Shown here piece by piece: positions 34,610 through 43,161 of a DNA stretch of 64,000 nucleotides; positions within the stretch are counted from its first letter, which is position 1; every line of letters starts with the position of its first letter. Origin of the DNA: Variovorax sp. IB41. Lineage in GTDB: Bacteria > Pseudomonadota > Gammaproteobacteria > Burkholderiales > Burkholderiaceae_C. Position numbers and translations under genes: made by a program. The stretch lies in NCBI RefSeq assembly GCF_016405905.1, contig NZ_JAEFCB010000003.1, forward strand, positions 290,918-354,917, read 5' to 3'. The notes under the pieces were generated by a model. The model searched no databases. It was not told the origin of the DNA and worked only from the letters and a program-made list of their open reading frames with translations.

Positions 34610-35299
34610 TCACACGGTCAGGAAGGACCTGACCTTGTCCTGGTCGAGCGTGGCGCGCGCTTCGTCGTGCACGATGCGGCCGCGGTCGATGACGAGAAAG
34701 CGGTCGGCCAGCTCGAGCGCGAAGCTCAGCACCTGCTCCGACACCACGACGGCGAAGCCGCGCTCGGCGCGCAGCACGTTCAGCGTCTGCGCGATCTCCT
34801 TGATGATCGAAGGCTGAATGCCCTCGGTGGGCTCGTCCAGGATCAGCACCCGGGGCTCGGAGATGAGCGCGCGCGCGATCGCCAGCATCTGCTGCTGGCC
34901 GCCCGAGAGGTTGCCGGCGCGCCGCTGTCTCATGTCCTTGAGCACGGGGAAGAACGTGTAGAGGTACTCGGGCACCGTGCGGTGGCCCGACTTCGCGGCG
35001 CCCGAGAGGATGTTCTGCTCCACCGTGAGGAACGGAAACACCATGCGCCCCTGCGGCACGAAGGCCAGGCCCTGCGCGACGCGCTGGTAGCTGGGCAGCT
35101 TCGTGAGGTCGGCGCCGCCCAGGCGGATGCTCCCGCCGCGCGCGGGCAGGAGCCCGATCAGCGATTTCAGCAGCGTGGTCTTGCCCATGCCGTTGCGCCC
35201 CATGATGGCAACCGCTTCATCGGGCGCGACGCGCAGCGACACCTGGTGGATGACATGCGACTCGCCATAGGCGACATCGAGTGCGGAGACTTCGAGCAT
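34610..35299 (-). CDS. ABC transporter ATPase, UrtE type (amide/urea importer)
   Basis: The 229-residue ATPase has Walker [10 protein letters not shown], signature LSGGQQQM and Walker [11 protein letters not shown]. It is the LivF/UrtE-like smaller ATPase of a hydrophobic-amino-acid/urea-class importer. The binding protein, two permeases and a UrtD-like ATPase precede it. It lies directly upstream of amiE (44-base gap), so the importer supplies the amidase. The family resemblance is to urea (UrtABCDE) and formamide or acetamide (FmdDEF) systems. The start at 35299 avoids an N-terminal shadow sequence. Confidence 0.9.
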   Translation of the reverse strand: MLEVSALDVAYGESHVIHQVSLRVAPDEAVAIMGRNGMGKTTLLKSLIGLLPARGGSIRLGGADLTKLPSYQRVAQGLAFVPQGRMVFPFLTVEQNILSGAAKSGHRTVPEYLYTFFPVLKDMRQRRAGNLSGGQQQMLAIARALISEPRVLILDEPTEGIQPSIIKEIAQTLNVLRAERGFAVVVSEQVLSFALELADRFLVIDRGRIVHDEARATLDQDKVRSFLTV

Positions 35300-35316
35300 C
35301 TGTATTTCTCCTTCTC

Positions 35317-36117
35317 TCAGTGGCCGAGGTACACGTCGATCACGCGCGGGTCGGCCTGCACCTGCGCGGCCGTGCCTTCGCTGAGCAACTTGCCCTGGTG
35401 CAGCACCGTGACGCGGTGCGCGATGCGCTTGACGAAATCCATGTCGTGCTCGATCACGACCACCGACTTGCCCGCCGAGATGCGCCGCAAGAGGTCGCCC
35501 GTCTGCTCTCGCTCGCGCGGGCTCATGCCGGCCACGGGTTCGTCCAGCAGCAGCAGTTCGGGCTCCTGCATCAGCAGCATCCCGATTTCCAGCCATTGCT
35601 TTTGCCCGTGGCTCAGCTGCCCGGCGCGGTGCCCGAGCCGCTCGATGAGAAAGACCTGCTCGGCCATCGCATCGATGCGCTCGCGCAGCGCGGGCGTGCG
35701 GCGAAAGGTGAGCGACTGCAGCAGGCCGTGCATGCGCGGCAGCGAGATCTCGAAGTTCTCCAGCACCGTGAGGTCCTCGTAGACCGAGGGCGTCTGGAAC
35801 TTGCGGCCCACGCCGGCGCGCACGATCTCGTACTCGTTCAGCCGGCCGAGGTCCTGGCCGTTGAAGAGCACGCGGCCGGCGCTGGGCCTGGTCTTGCCGC
35901 AGATCATGTCCAGCAGCGTGGTCTTGCCCGCGCCGTTCGGTCCGATGATCACGCGCAGTTCGTTGCGCTCCACCGAGAGGCTCAGGCCGTCCACCGCCTT
36001 GAAGCCGTCGAAGGACACGGTGAGGTCCTCCACGCGCAGGATCTGCTCGTTCGAGTGCGAGAACGCTGCGGCTGCTTGCGGCATGCCGCCGTTGGGCATC
36101 GTCATCGTGGCGTTCAT
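35317..36117 (-). CDS. ABC transporter ATPase, UrtD type
   Basis: The 266-residue ATPase of the same importer has Walker A GPNGAGKTT, the Q-loop in GRKFQTPSVYEDL, signature LSHGQKQW and Walker B LLLDEPVAGM. The LSHGQ signature instead of LSGGQ is typical of UrtD. The first 25 residues are flexible; the ATG at 36117 overlaps the permease stop (ATGA). It lies 17 bases from the UrtE-like gene. It works with the two LivH/LivM-type permeases. Confidence 0.9.
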   Translation of the reverse strand: MNATMTMPNGGMPQAAAAFSHSNEQILRVEDLTVSFDGFKAVDGLSLSVERNELRVIIGPNGAGKTTLLDMICGKTRPSAGRVLFNGQDLGRLNEYEIVRAGVGRKFQTPSVYEDLTVLENFEISLPRMHGLLQSLTFRRTPALRERIDAMAEQVFLIERLGHRAGQLSHGQKQWLEIGMLLMQEPELLLLDEPVAGMSPREREQTGDLLRRISAGKSVVVIEHDMDFVKRIAHRVTVLHQGKLLSEGTAAQVQADPRVIDVYLGH

Positions 36118-37166
36118 GGCGCCGCCTCCGCGCCGCTGCGGCGCAGCAACTTCTCGCCCAGGCCCGCGAGGCCGTTGGGCATGGCCCACACCACGAGGAT
36201 GAACACCGCACCCAGGAAGTAGAGCCAGCCTTCGGGGAAAGTCTCCGACAGGTACGACTTGAGAAAGCCGATCAGGAGCGCGCCGATCACCGCGCCCGGA
36301 ATCGACAGCCGTCCGCCGACTGCCGCATAGATCACCATCTCCACGGAGGCCACGACGCCGATCACGCCCGGCGCGATCAGCCCGACCTGCAGGCTGTAGA
36401 ACGCCCCGCCGATGGCCGACAGCATCGCGGCCACCGCGAAGACGAAGGCCTTCATGTGCGCCGTGTTGTAGCCGCTGAAGCGCACGCGGTCCTCGCGGTC
36501 GCGGATGGCGATGAGGATCTTGCCGAAGCGGCTGCGCACGATCACGAGCGACACCGCCATCACGAGCGCGATGGCCAGCACCTCGACGAAGTACATGACG
36601 CGCTTGGCCTCGTCGCCCGCGATGTCCCAGCCCAGCAGCGTGCGGAAATCGGTGATGCCGTTGGCACCGCCCGTGTCGCCCTGCTGGCCGACCACCACCA
36701 CGGTGAGCGTGAGCGCCAGCGAGAGCGTGACGATCGCGAAGTACACGCCGCTCACGCGTCGCTTGAAGATCGCGTACGAGAACACGTACGCGAGCACGGC
36801 GGGAATCACGAGGATGCCCGCGACCGTCCAGCCCAGCGAGTGGAACGGCTGCCACCACGTGGGCAGCTGCTCCACGCTGCTCCACACCATGAAGTCGGGC
36901 AGCTCGGGCGCCGAGGCTTCGAGCTTCAGGAACATCGCCATCATGTAGCCGCCCAGGCCGAAGAACATGCCCTGGCCCAGGCTCAGCACGCCGCCGTAGC
37001 CCCAGGTGAGCACCACGCCCACCGCGACGAACGCGAAGGCCAGGTACTTGCTGATGAGGTTCAGGCGAAACGGATCGAGCGTGAGCGGCAGCACCACGGC
37101 CAGGAGCAGCAGCACGGCCGCCATGCCCGCGAGGTCGCCCTTGCGTTGGGAAGAAAGCTTGACCAT
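36114..37166 (-). CDS. ABC transporter permease, UrtC type
   Basis: This 350-residue inner-membrane permease is of the LivM/UrtC class with about ten hydrophobic segments. The EAA-like motif region is near YNTAHMKAFVFAVAAMLSAI, as in other UrtC proteins. A periplasmic loop (about 85-115) with WWQPFHSLGW is usual for this class. It overlaps the UrtD-like gene by 4 bases and starts 4 bases after the UrtB-like stop, so the importer genes form one tight unit. The substrate is inferred as a short-chain amide or urea from neighbours. Confidence 0.9.
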   Translation of the reverse strand: MVKLSSQRKGDLAGMAAVLLLLAVVLPLTLDPFRLNLISKYLAFAFVAVGVVLTWGYGGVLSLGQGMFFGLGGYMMAMFLKLEASAPELPDFMVWSSVEQLPTWWQPFHSLGWTVAGILVIPAVLAYVFSYAIFKRRVSGVYFAIVTLSLALTLTVVVVGQQGDTGGANGITDFRTLLGWDIAGDEAKRVMYFVEVLAIALVMAVSLVIVRSRFGKILIAIRDREDRVRFSGYNTAHMKAFVFAVAAMLSAIGGAFYSLQVGLIAPGVIGVVASVEMVIYAAVGGRLSIPGAVIGALLIGFLKSYLSETFPEGWLYFLGAVFILVVWAMPNGLAGLGEKLLRRSGAEAAP

Positions 37167-37170
37167 GCCT

Positions 37171-38073
37171 TCAGCTCCTCGAACGCGTGGCGAACAGCCC
37201 GTTGGGCCGGAAGTACAGCACCGCGATCACCAGCAGGAGGATCGTGGCCTTGGCCATCGAGCCGCTCATGAGGTACTCCAGCCAGGTCTGCGACTGCGCG
37301 ATGGCGAAGCCCGAGAGCGCCGTGCCTACGAGGCTCTGCACGCCGCCGAACACCACCACGATGAACGAATCGACGATGTAGAGCTGGCCGGTGCCCGGGT
37401 TGGTCGAGCCGATCATCGTGAACACCGCGCCCGCGATGCCCGCGAGGCCCGAGCCGAGCGCGAAGGTCATCGCGTCGACGCGGTGCGTGTCGATGCCCAC
37501 CGCGCCGGCGATGGCGCGGTTCTGCGTCACCGCGCGCACCTTCAGGCCCCAGGGCGTGCGGTAGAGCAGCAGGTACACGCCCACAGCGACGATGGCCGTC
37601 AACCCCACGATGAAGATGCGCGTGAGCGGCAGCTGGATGCCCGCCGTCGGCTCCCACGCCCCCGCGAGCCAGGAGGCCAGCGGCACGCTCACCTCCTGCG
37701 CGCCGAAGATCGAGCGGTAGGCCTGCTGCAGGATGAGGCTCAGGCCCCAGGTTGCCAGCAGCGTGTCCAGCGGCCGGTCGTAGAAGAAGCGGATGAAGCC
37801 CCGCTCCAGCAGGTAGCCGAACGCGAAGGTCACGGCGAACGCGAACGGAATCGCGGCGAACAGGTACAGGTCCATCCAGCCCGGCGCGAAGTGTTCGAAG
37901 AAGCGCGCCGCCAGGTAGGTCATGTAGGCGCCCAGCGCCATCAGCTCGCCGTGCGCCATGTTGATGACGCCCATCAGGCCGAACACGATGGCCAGCCCGA
38001 TGGCCATGAGAAGCAGGATGGTGAACAGGCTCACGCCGTTGAACACCTGCATCACCGCGATGTCGAGGTTCAT
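37171..38073 (-). CDS. ABC transporter permease, UrtB type
   Basis: The 300-residue LivH/UrtB-class permease has about eight membrane segments, starting with FNGVSLFTILLLMAIGLAI and INMAHGELMALGAY, the conserved N-terminal motif of the class. The coupling region DTHRVDAMTFALGSGLAGIA precedes the last helices. Only 4 bases separate it from the binding protein gene upstream and the UrtC-like gene downstream. With UrtC it forms the channel for the imported amide. Confidence 0.9.
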   Translation of the reverse strand: MNLDIAVMQVFNGVSLFTILLLMAIGLAIVFGLMGVINMAHGELMALGAYMTYLAARFFEHFAPGWMDLYLFAAIPFAFAVTFAFGYLLERGFIRFFYDRPLDTLLATWGLSLILQQAYRSIFGAQEVSVPLASWLAGAWEPTAGIQLPLTRIFIVGLTAIVAVGVYLLLYRTPWGLKVRAVTQNRAIAGAVGIDTHRVDAMTFALGSGLAGIAGAVFTMIGSTNPGTGQLYIVDSFIVVVFGGVQSLVGTALSGFAIAQSQTWLEYLMSGSMAKATILLLVIAVLYFRPNGLFATRSRS

Positions 38074-38077
38074 CGCG

Positions 38078-39274
38078 TCAGACCTTCGGGAAGGGGTTGG
38101 GCTCGACGGGCTGCGGCGACTCCCACACGATGTCGAACTGGCCGTCGGGGCGCGCCCGGCCCACGCGCACCTTCTTCCACACGTGGTGGTTGGTGGCGTG
38201 CACGCGCACCGTGCCCTCGGGCGCCTCGAGCTCCACGCCCGCGGCGGCGGCCGTGACCTTGTCCACGTCGAAGGACTTGGCCTTCTCGACCGCCAGCTTC
38301 CAGAGGTAGACGCAGTTGTAGGCCACCTCCATCGGGTCGCCGATCACGCGCTCCTGCCCGTACTTGGCCTTGAAGGCCTTCACGAACTTCTCGTTGGCCG
38401 GCGACTTGATGCTCTGGAAGTAGCCCATGCAGGCGTAGTAGCCCGCGGCGTTGTCCTTGCCGATGCCCTCGATCTCGTTCTCCGACACCACGGTGGAGAG
38501 CAGCACCTGCTTGGCGCCGTCCAGGCCCGCCGCGCGCAATTGCTTGTAGAGCGCCACGTTGGAGCCGCCCACCACGGTGCTGTAGATGCAGTCGGGCTTG
38601 GCGGCCTTGATCTTGTTGATGATCGAGGAGAACTCGGTGTGGCCGAGCGGCGCGTATTCCTCGCCCACCACCTTGCCGCCGGCCTTGGCGATGGCCGGCT
38701 TGGCGATCTTGTTGCAGGTGCGCGGGTAGATGTAGTCCGAGCCCACGAGGAAGAAGCTCTTGCCCTTCTCGCGCGCCATCCACTCCACCGCCGCGATGAC
38801 CGACTGCGTGGCTTCCTGCGAGGGGTAGAAGACGCGCTTGTCCTGCTCCTGGCCCTCGTAATAGGTCGGGTAGAACAGGAGGCCCTTGGCTTGGTTGAGC
38901 ACCGGCAGCAGCGCCTTGCGCGAGGCCGAGGTGTAGCAGCCGATGATGGCGGCGACCTTGTCGCGTTCGAGCAGCTTGCGCGCTTTCTCGGCGAAGACCG
39001 GGTTCTCGCTCGCGCCGTCTTCCACCACGGCCTCGATCTTCTTGCCGAGCACGCCGCCGGCGGCGTTGATCTCCTCGATGGCAAGCTTCTCGGCATCGAC
39101 CAGCGAGGCCTCGGCGATGGCGATGGTGCCCGAGAGCGAGTGCAGGAGGCCCAGCTTCACCGTCGTGCCTTCCTGCGCGGCGGCAAGGCCGGCCACGCCG
39201 CCCGCGGCGCCCAGCACGATCATCGAGCCGCCGGTCTTCACGAGCTGGCGGCGGTTGAGGGAAACGTTCGTCAT
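38078..39274 (-). CDS. Periplasmic amide/urea-binding protein, UrtA/FmdD type
   Basis: The 398-residue type 1 binding protein has a Tat-like N-terminus (NRRQLVKTGGSMIVLGA; cleavage near LAAAQ). The mature domain has VKLGLLHSLSGTIAIAE and CYTSASRKALLPVLN, close to the AmiC sequence in the same operon. It captures an amide or urea for the permeases. It is the first gene of the operon; AAAGGAATT upstream is its ribosome-binding site. The 411 bases before it are a leader with a terminator and hairpins. Urea and amide cannot be told apart from sequence alone; the amidase downstream favours amide. Confidence 0.92.
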   Translation of the reverse strand: MTNVSLNRRQLVKTGGSMIVLGAAGGVAGLAAAQEGTTVKLGLLHSLSGTIAIAEASLVDAEKLAIEEINAAGGVLGKKIEAVVEDGASENPVFAEKARKLLERDKVAAIIGCYTSASRKALLPVLNQAKGLLFYPTYYEGQEQDKRVFYPSQEATQSVIAAVEWMAREKGKSFFLVGSDYIYPRTCNKIAKPAIAKAGGKVVGEEYAPLGHTEFSSIINKIKAAKPDCIYSTVVGGSNVALYKQLRAAGLDGAKQVLLSTVVSENEIEGIGKDNAAGYYACMGYFQSIKSPANEKFVKAFKAKYGQERVIGDPMEVAYNCVYLWKLAVEKAKSFDVDKVTAAAAGVELEAPEGTVRVHATNHHVWKKVRVGRARPDGQFDIVWESPQPVEPNPFPKV

Positions 39275-39471
39275 GTCAAATTCCTTTGCCTTGGTTTTGT
39301 GCGAGTCATCAGAGGAACATCCGACCTTCGAGGCCGTGCGTTGGGTGTCTCCTCCCGCGGCGCGGCCCCTGCAAACGAGCGCTCGTTCACCAGTGCTTTT
39401 TCTCGGGGCAAAGCTGCGCCACCGGATGACGCGCATCCGTTTTGAAAAGGCTTCGTTGCGACCGAGAAAAC

Positions 39472-39510
39472 AAAAAAGCCCGAACCGGTGGTGAAACCGA
39501 TTCGGGCTTT
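39472..39510 (-). terminator. Leader terminator, likely AmiR antitermination target
   Basis: On the - strand an 8-base stem (AGCCCGAA with TTCGGGCT, plus CGGT/ACCG inside) is followed by six U, so it stops transcription heading into the amide operon about 200 bases before its first codon. Placed here, a constitutive terminator would shut the operon unless bypassed. Confidence 0.8.
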
Positions 39511-39544
39511 GTTGCCCGACCCCTCGCTGGCAGCACTGGCAGCG
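39502..39544 (-). promoter_or_regulatory. Two hexaloop hairpins overlapping the terminator (ANTAR site)
   Basis: On the - strand, hairpin P1 (39544-39525) has a 5-base stem CGCTG/CAGCG, a C-C mismatch and a closing pair around the six-base loop AGTGCT, with A at position 1 and G at 4. Hairpin P2 (39519-39502) has a perfect 6-base stem TCGGGC/GCCCGA and six-base loop AACAAA. Five bases separate them. The 3' half of P2 is the 5' arm of the terminator, so P2 and terminator exclude each other, as described for ANTAR sites. P2 lacks the usual G4. Confidence 0.6.
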
Positions 39545-39685
39545 GGCGTCGTATGAATGAAGGACTGGTAACGATTGCTCGTTGGGGCGGATTCTTCTCA
39601 ACTCACCCCGGCGTGAACATACGTTCTTTCGCTGATTGGCGGATGCGCATCGCCTGTGGTATTCGCGCGCACACCGGTGCGGCGG

Positions 39686-40177
39686 CTAACGGGGGCGGGC
39701 GAAGTCCGCTTCGATCCAGCTGGTGGCGCTGCCCGACGTGAGCTTGAAGGCCGGCGAGACATTCACGCTCGCCAGCTCGCTGTCGTCTTCGTCGTCGTGC
39801 GCGCTCAGCGTGGCCGAGGGGTTGTCCTCGTCGGGCACGATCGCCAGGGACACGCGAATGCGCCGTCCGTCGCGCGCCGTCACAGTCACGCTCTTGTTGA
39901 GCGTGGCGTGCAGCTGCTGCTCGTGGCGGCGGATGACTTCGGCGGCCGTCTTCACCAGCGTGGAGAAGGCGGGGCCGTCGAGCGGCTTGGGGTTCTTCTT
40001 GTCGCGGCCCATGGTCCAGGGGCCGACGAGAGCGGGCTCGGGGTCGCCGTGGCGGGTCATCTCGACGGCCCAGCCGTCGTCTTCCTCGTTCTTGATCACG
40101 CGGGCGGTCCAGAGGTCGTCGCGCCAGAGGCGGGGTTCCTGGAGGGGGAGGTTGTCGGTGTCGGTCGGTTCGGTCAT
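39686..40177 (-). CDS. Conserved hypothetical protein
   Basis: The 163-residue acidic protein has no signal peptide or membrane segment. It has a WAVEMTRHGDPEPALVGPWTMGRDKKNPKPLD core that looks like a compact beta-rich fold, and an acidic stretch DDEDDSEL near the C-terminus. I recognise the type as a conserved hypothetical of Burkholderiales and can give no function. It overlaps the upstream LysR gene by 4 bases (ATGA), so both share a message. Whether it is the LysR target is unclear. Confidence 0.7.
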   Translation of the reverse strand: MTEPTDTDNLPLQEPRLWRDDLWTARVIKNEEDDGWAVEMTRHGDPEPALVGPWTMGRDKKNPKPLDGPAFSTLVKTAAEVIRRHEQQLHATLNKSVTVTARDGRRIRVSLAIVPDEDNPSATLSAHDDEDDSELASVNVSPAFKLTSGSATSWIEADFARPR

Positions 40178-41118
40178 TCGGAGGCTTGTGTTCGTGCGCG
40201 GGCTATTTTCCCCCGAGTCCCTTGCGTGGGTGCCCCGATGTATTGCTGCAGTCCGGCGACCAGTGCGTCGAACGTGGCGCGGCAGCGCGGGCTTGCGCGC
40301 AGGTCCTCGTGCATCGTGATCCAGGTCTCCAGCTTCATCGAGAAGGCGCGCGGCATCAGGCGCACCAGCGCGGGGTCGCGCCGCGCCAGGCCGGCCTGGC
40401 AGATGCCGATGCCCGCGCCGGCGCGGATCAGCGCGAGTTGCGCGAGGTCGCTGTCGGTGCGCAGCGAGAAGGCATCGCGCCCGTAGCCCGGTAGCGCCTT
40501 GCCCGCGTTTCGCACGAACGCCGAGGGCTGGTCGTAGCCGATGACAGCGTGCGCCGCGAGGTTTTGCACCTTGCGCGGCGTGCCGTGAAGGGCGAGATAG
40601 TCCTTGCGCGCGTGAAAGCCCAGCTCGATCTGCCCGACGCGGCGCGCGATCATCTGCTCCTGCTTCGGCCGCACCATGCGCACGGCGATGTCGGCTTCGC
40701 GCCGCAGCAGGTCCTGCACGCGGTTGGTCAGCACCAGCTCGACCTTCAGCGCCGGGTGCGCCTCGCGCAGCCGCGCGACGATGGGCGGCAGCACCTCGAC
40801 GCCGATCACTTCGCTGGCGGAGATGCGCACGACGCCGCGCACGCCCGCGCCCTGGCTGGTCGCGGCGCGCTCCAAAGAGGCAGCGGTGCTTTCCATCGCT
40901 TCGGCATGCGTTTGCAATGCCAGCGCGACTTCCGTGGGCATGAGGCCCACCTGCGAGCGCGTGAAGAGCGCCACGCCGAGCGCCTTCTCGAGTGCCGCCA
41001 CATGGCGCCCCGCCGTCGGCTGCGTGATGCCCAGCGCACGCGCCGCGCCGGAGAGCGAGCCCTCCCGCAGGACGCCGAGGAACGAGCGGTACAGCTCCCA
41101 GCCGATGTTCGAAGTCAT
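40174..41118 (-). CDS. LysR-family regulator
   Basis: This 314-residue LysR-type regulator has an N-terminal helix-turn-helix (GSLSGAARALGITQPTAGRHV, about 20-42) and a C-terminal effector domain. I set the start at 41118; a longer reading (41196) extends into the divergent intergenic region. A 14-base palindrome ATAC-N6-GTAT sits on its start codon. It is divergent from the NAD(P)-binding reductase gene and probably controls it. The hypothetical gene downstream overlaps its stop. Confidence 0.88.
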   Translation of the reverse strand: MTSNIGWELYRSFLGVLREGSLSGAARALGITQPTAGRHVAALEKALGVALFTRSQVGLMPTEVALALQTHAEAMESTAASLERAATSQGAGVRGVVRISASEVIGVEVLPPIVARLREAHPALKVELVLTNRVQDLLRREADIAVRMVRPKQEQMIARRVGQIELGFHARKDYLALHGTPRKVQNLAAHAVIGYDQPSAFVRNAGKALPGYGRDAFSLRTDSDLAQLALIRAGAGIGICQAGLARRDPALVRLMPRAFSMKLETWITMHEDLRASPRCRATFDALVAGLQQYIGAPTQGTRGKIARARTQASE

Positions 41119-41130
41119 ACGTAAATGTAT
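41117..41130 (+). promoter_or_regulatory. Palindrome ATAC-N6-GTAT in lysR/reductase gap
   Basis: Arms ATAC and GTAT with six bases between form a perfect inverted repeat of the size LysR regulators use. It overlaps the regulator start codon and lies 84 bases before the reductase gene. Autoregulation and control of the neighbour are inferred. Confidence 0.35.
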
Positions 41131-41213
41131 AGCTGCTGGGTCATGTTCGGCAATTCCAATAGAACTAGCATCAACCCAGAATTCAGCCATCGACAACGCT
41201 TCTGGAGCATTTC

Positions 41214-42212
41214 ATGGCACACGACAACAACACGGTCCTGGTTCTCGGCGCGACGGGTGGCATCGGCGGCGAGGTGGCGCAACAGCTTCGCCAGGCGGGG
41301 TGGACGGTGCGGGCGCTCAAGCGCGGCATGGCACAGCCCGTCGCGCAACAGGACGGCATCACATGGTTGCGCGGCGACGCAATGGACCGGCAGGCCGTCA
41401 TGGACGCCGCGAAGGGCTGCGCGGTCATCGTGCATGCGGTCAACCCGCCCGGCTACCGCAACTGGGCGCAGCTGGTGCTGCCGATGCTGGACAACACCAT
41501 CGCCGCCGCGAAGGCCGAAGGCGCGACCATCGTGCTGCCCGGCACGGTCTACAACTTCGGGCCCGATGCGTTTTCCGGGACCATCGGCGAAAACGCGCCG
41601 CAGCACCCCGTCACCCGCAAGGGCGCCATCCGCGTCGAGCTCGAGCGACGCCTCGAAGACGCGAGCCGCAACGGCGCCCGCGTGCTGATCGTGCGCGCCG
41701 GTGACTTCTTCGGTCCGAAGGCCGGCAACAACTGGTTCTCGCAAGGGCTGGTGAAGGCGGGGCAGCCGGTCAAGGCCGTGAGCTATCCCGGTACCGCGAA
41801 CACGGCGCACCAATGGTCGTACCTGCCGGACGTGGCGCGCACGATGGTCGCGTTGCTGGCGCGGCGCGACGGGCTGGAACCCTTCGCGCGCTTCCACATG
41901 GCCGGCCATCGCGACACCGACGGCACGCAGATGAGCGGCGCCATCCGCAGTGTGGTGTCGCGCCGCACGGGCACCGCGCCGCGCGTGACGGCTTTTCCAT
42001 GGTGGCTGATGACGCTGGCCTCGCCCTTCGTCACGACCCTGCGGGAGATGCGCGAGATGCGCTACCTGTGGCGCACGCCGGTGCTGATGGACAACGCGAA
42101 GCTGGTGGCCTTCCTCGGGCACGAGCCGCACACGCCGCTGGAAGAGGCGGTCGAAGCGTCGCTGGAAGGCATGGGCTGTCTGGGTACAGCGCCGACGGCC
42201 GTGACGGCCTGA
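41214..42212 (+). CDS. NAD(P)-binding epimerase/reductase-like protein
   Basis: The 332-residue Rossmann-fold protein has the dinucleotide motif VLGATGGIGGEVA (10-22) of the extended SDR/NmrA-like group. An active-site Tyr of SDR type is plausible in the VYNFGP stretch, but no clean YxxxK is evident. The substrate is unknown. It starts just after a divergent LysR regulator that likely controls it. It ends 3 bases before the convergent glutaminase stop. There is no signal peptide or membrane anchor. Confidence 0.82.
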   Translation: MAHDNNTVLVLGATGGIGGEVAQQLRQAGWTVRALKRGMAQPVAQQDGITWLRGDAMDRQAVMDAAKGCAVIVHAVNPPGYRNWAQLVLPMLDNTIAAAKAEGATIVLPGTVYNFGPDAFSGTIGENAPQHPVTRKGAIRVELERRLEDASRNGARVLIVRAGDFFGPKAGNNWFSQGLVKAGQPVKAVSYPGTANTAHQWSYLPDVARTMVALLARRDGLEPFARFHMAGHRDTDGTQMSGAIRSVVSRRTGTAPRVTAFPWWLMTLASPFVTTLREMREMRYLWRTPVLMDNAKLVAFLGHEPHTPLEEAVEASLEGMGCLGTAPTAVTA

Positions 42213-42215
42213 CGA

Positions 42216-43160
42216 TCAGAAGACCGAGAGCCCCGTGCGCGTCACGAACAGCTCCAGCGCCTTCATGCCGAGCAGCGAATTGCCCGTCGCGTCCAGCGCC
42301 GGCGACCAGACGCAGAGCGTGAGCTTGTCGGGCACGACCGCCACGATGCCGCCGCCCACGCCGCTCTTGCAGGGCAGCCCGATGGAGAACGCCACGTCGC
42401 CCGCCGCGTCGTAGGTTCCGCAGGTCAGCATCAGCGCGTTGATGCGCCGGGTCTGCCGCTCGCCGGTGATCCCGGGTTCGCCATCGATCGGATGCGCGCC
42501 GTCGCGGCACAGGAACGCCGCGGCGCGCGCGAGCTGGCGGCAGCTCATGCGCAGCGAACACTGGTGAAAGTAGGTGTCGAGCACCGTGCCGACGTCGTTG
42601 TCGATCTTGCCGAAGCTCTTCATGAAGTTCGCGAGCGCGACGTTCCGAAAGCCCGTGTCGGCCTCGGACTTGGCCACTTCTTCGTCGAACGCGATCGGCT
42701 CGCCGCACAAACCGCTCATCAGCGCGAGGATGTCCGCCTTCGCGCTGCCGCCGTCGACTGCCGCCTGGCTCACCAGCCGGTCGGCCACCGCGATGGCGCC
42801 CGCATTGATGAAGGGATTGCGCGGCTTGCCCTGTTCGTTTTCCAGCTGCACGAGCGAGTTGAACGGATTGCCCGAGGGCTCGCGCCCGATGCGCTCCCAC
42901 AGCGCATCGCCCATGCGCTGCATCGCGAGCGTCAGCGTGAAGAGCTTGGAGACGCTCTGGATCGAGAACGGCACCTCGCCGTCGCCCGCGAAGGCCTCTT
43001 CGCCATCGCAGGTGCGCAGCGCGATGCCGAACTGCCGCGCATCGACGCGCGCGAGCGCGGGAATGTAGCTGGCCACGGTGCCCGCCTGGCCGAGCTCGGG
43101 GCGCAGGGTGGCGACGATGTCGTCGAGGACGGGCTGGAAATTCATCAGGGCTGCGCTCAT
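42216..43160 (-). CDS. glsA: Glutaminase
   Basis: The 314-residue serine-dependent glutaminase turns glutamine into glutamate and ammonia. The beta-lactamase-like active-site motif is SIQSVSKLF (nucleophile Ser, general base Lys). Further conserved pieces are NPFINAGAI and CGTYDAAGDVAF. The full length matches GlsA/YbgJ enzymes (about 310). It starts one base after the stop of an EamA transporter gene on the same strand, so they form an operon. The transporter may export or import an amino acid related to the reaction. Confidence 0.93.
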   Translation of the reverse strand: MSAALMNFQPVLDDIVATLRPELGQAGTVASYIPALARVDARQFGIALRTCDGEEAFAGDGEVPFSIQSVSKLFTLTLAMQRMGDALWERIGREPSGNPFNSLVQLENEQGKPRNPFINAGAIAVADRLVSQAAVDGGSAKADILALMSGLCGEPIAFDEEVAKSEADTGFRNVALANFMKSFGKIDNDVGTVLDTYFHQCSLRMSCRQLARAAAFLCRDGAHPIDGEPGITGERQTRRINALMLTCGTYDAAGDVAFSIGLPCKSGVGGGIVAVVPDKLTLCVWSPALDATGNSLLGMKALELFVTRTGLSVF

Positions 43161-43161
43161 C

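Larger units (their letters stand above)
39275..39685 (-). promoter_or_regulatory. Leader region of the amide operon
   Basis: This 411-base gap has no gene on either strand. Read on the - strand it holds the candidate AmiR-responsive hairpins (39502-39544) and the terminator (39473-39510), then about 200 bases before the first codon. The remainder (39545-39685) should contain the promoter; I could not pick convincing -35/-10 boxes. Confidence 0.5.
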
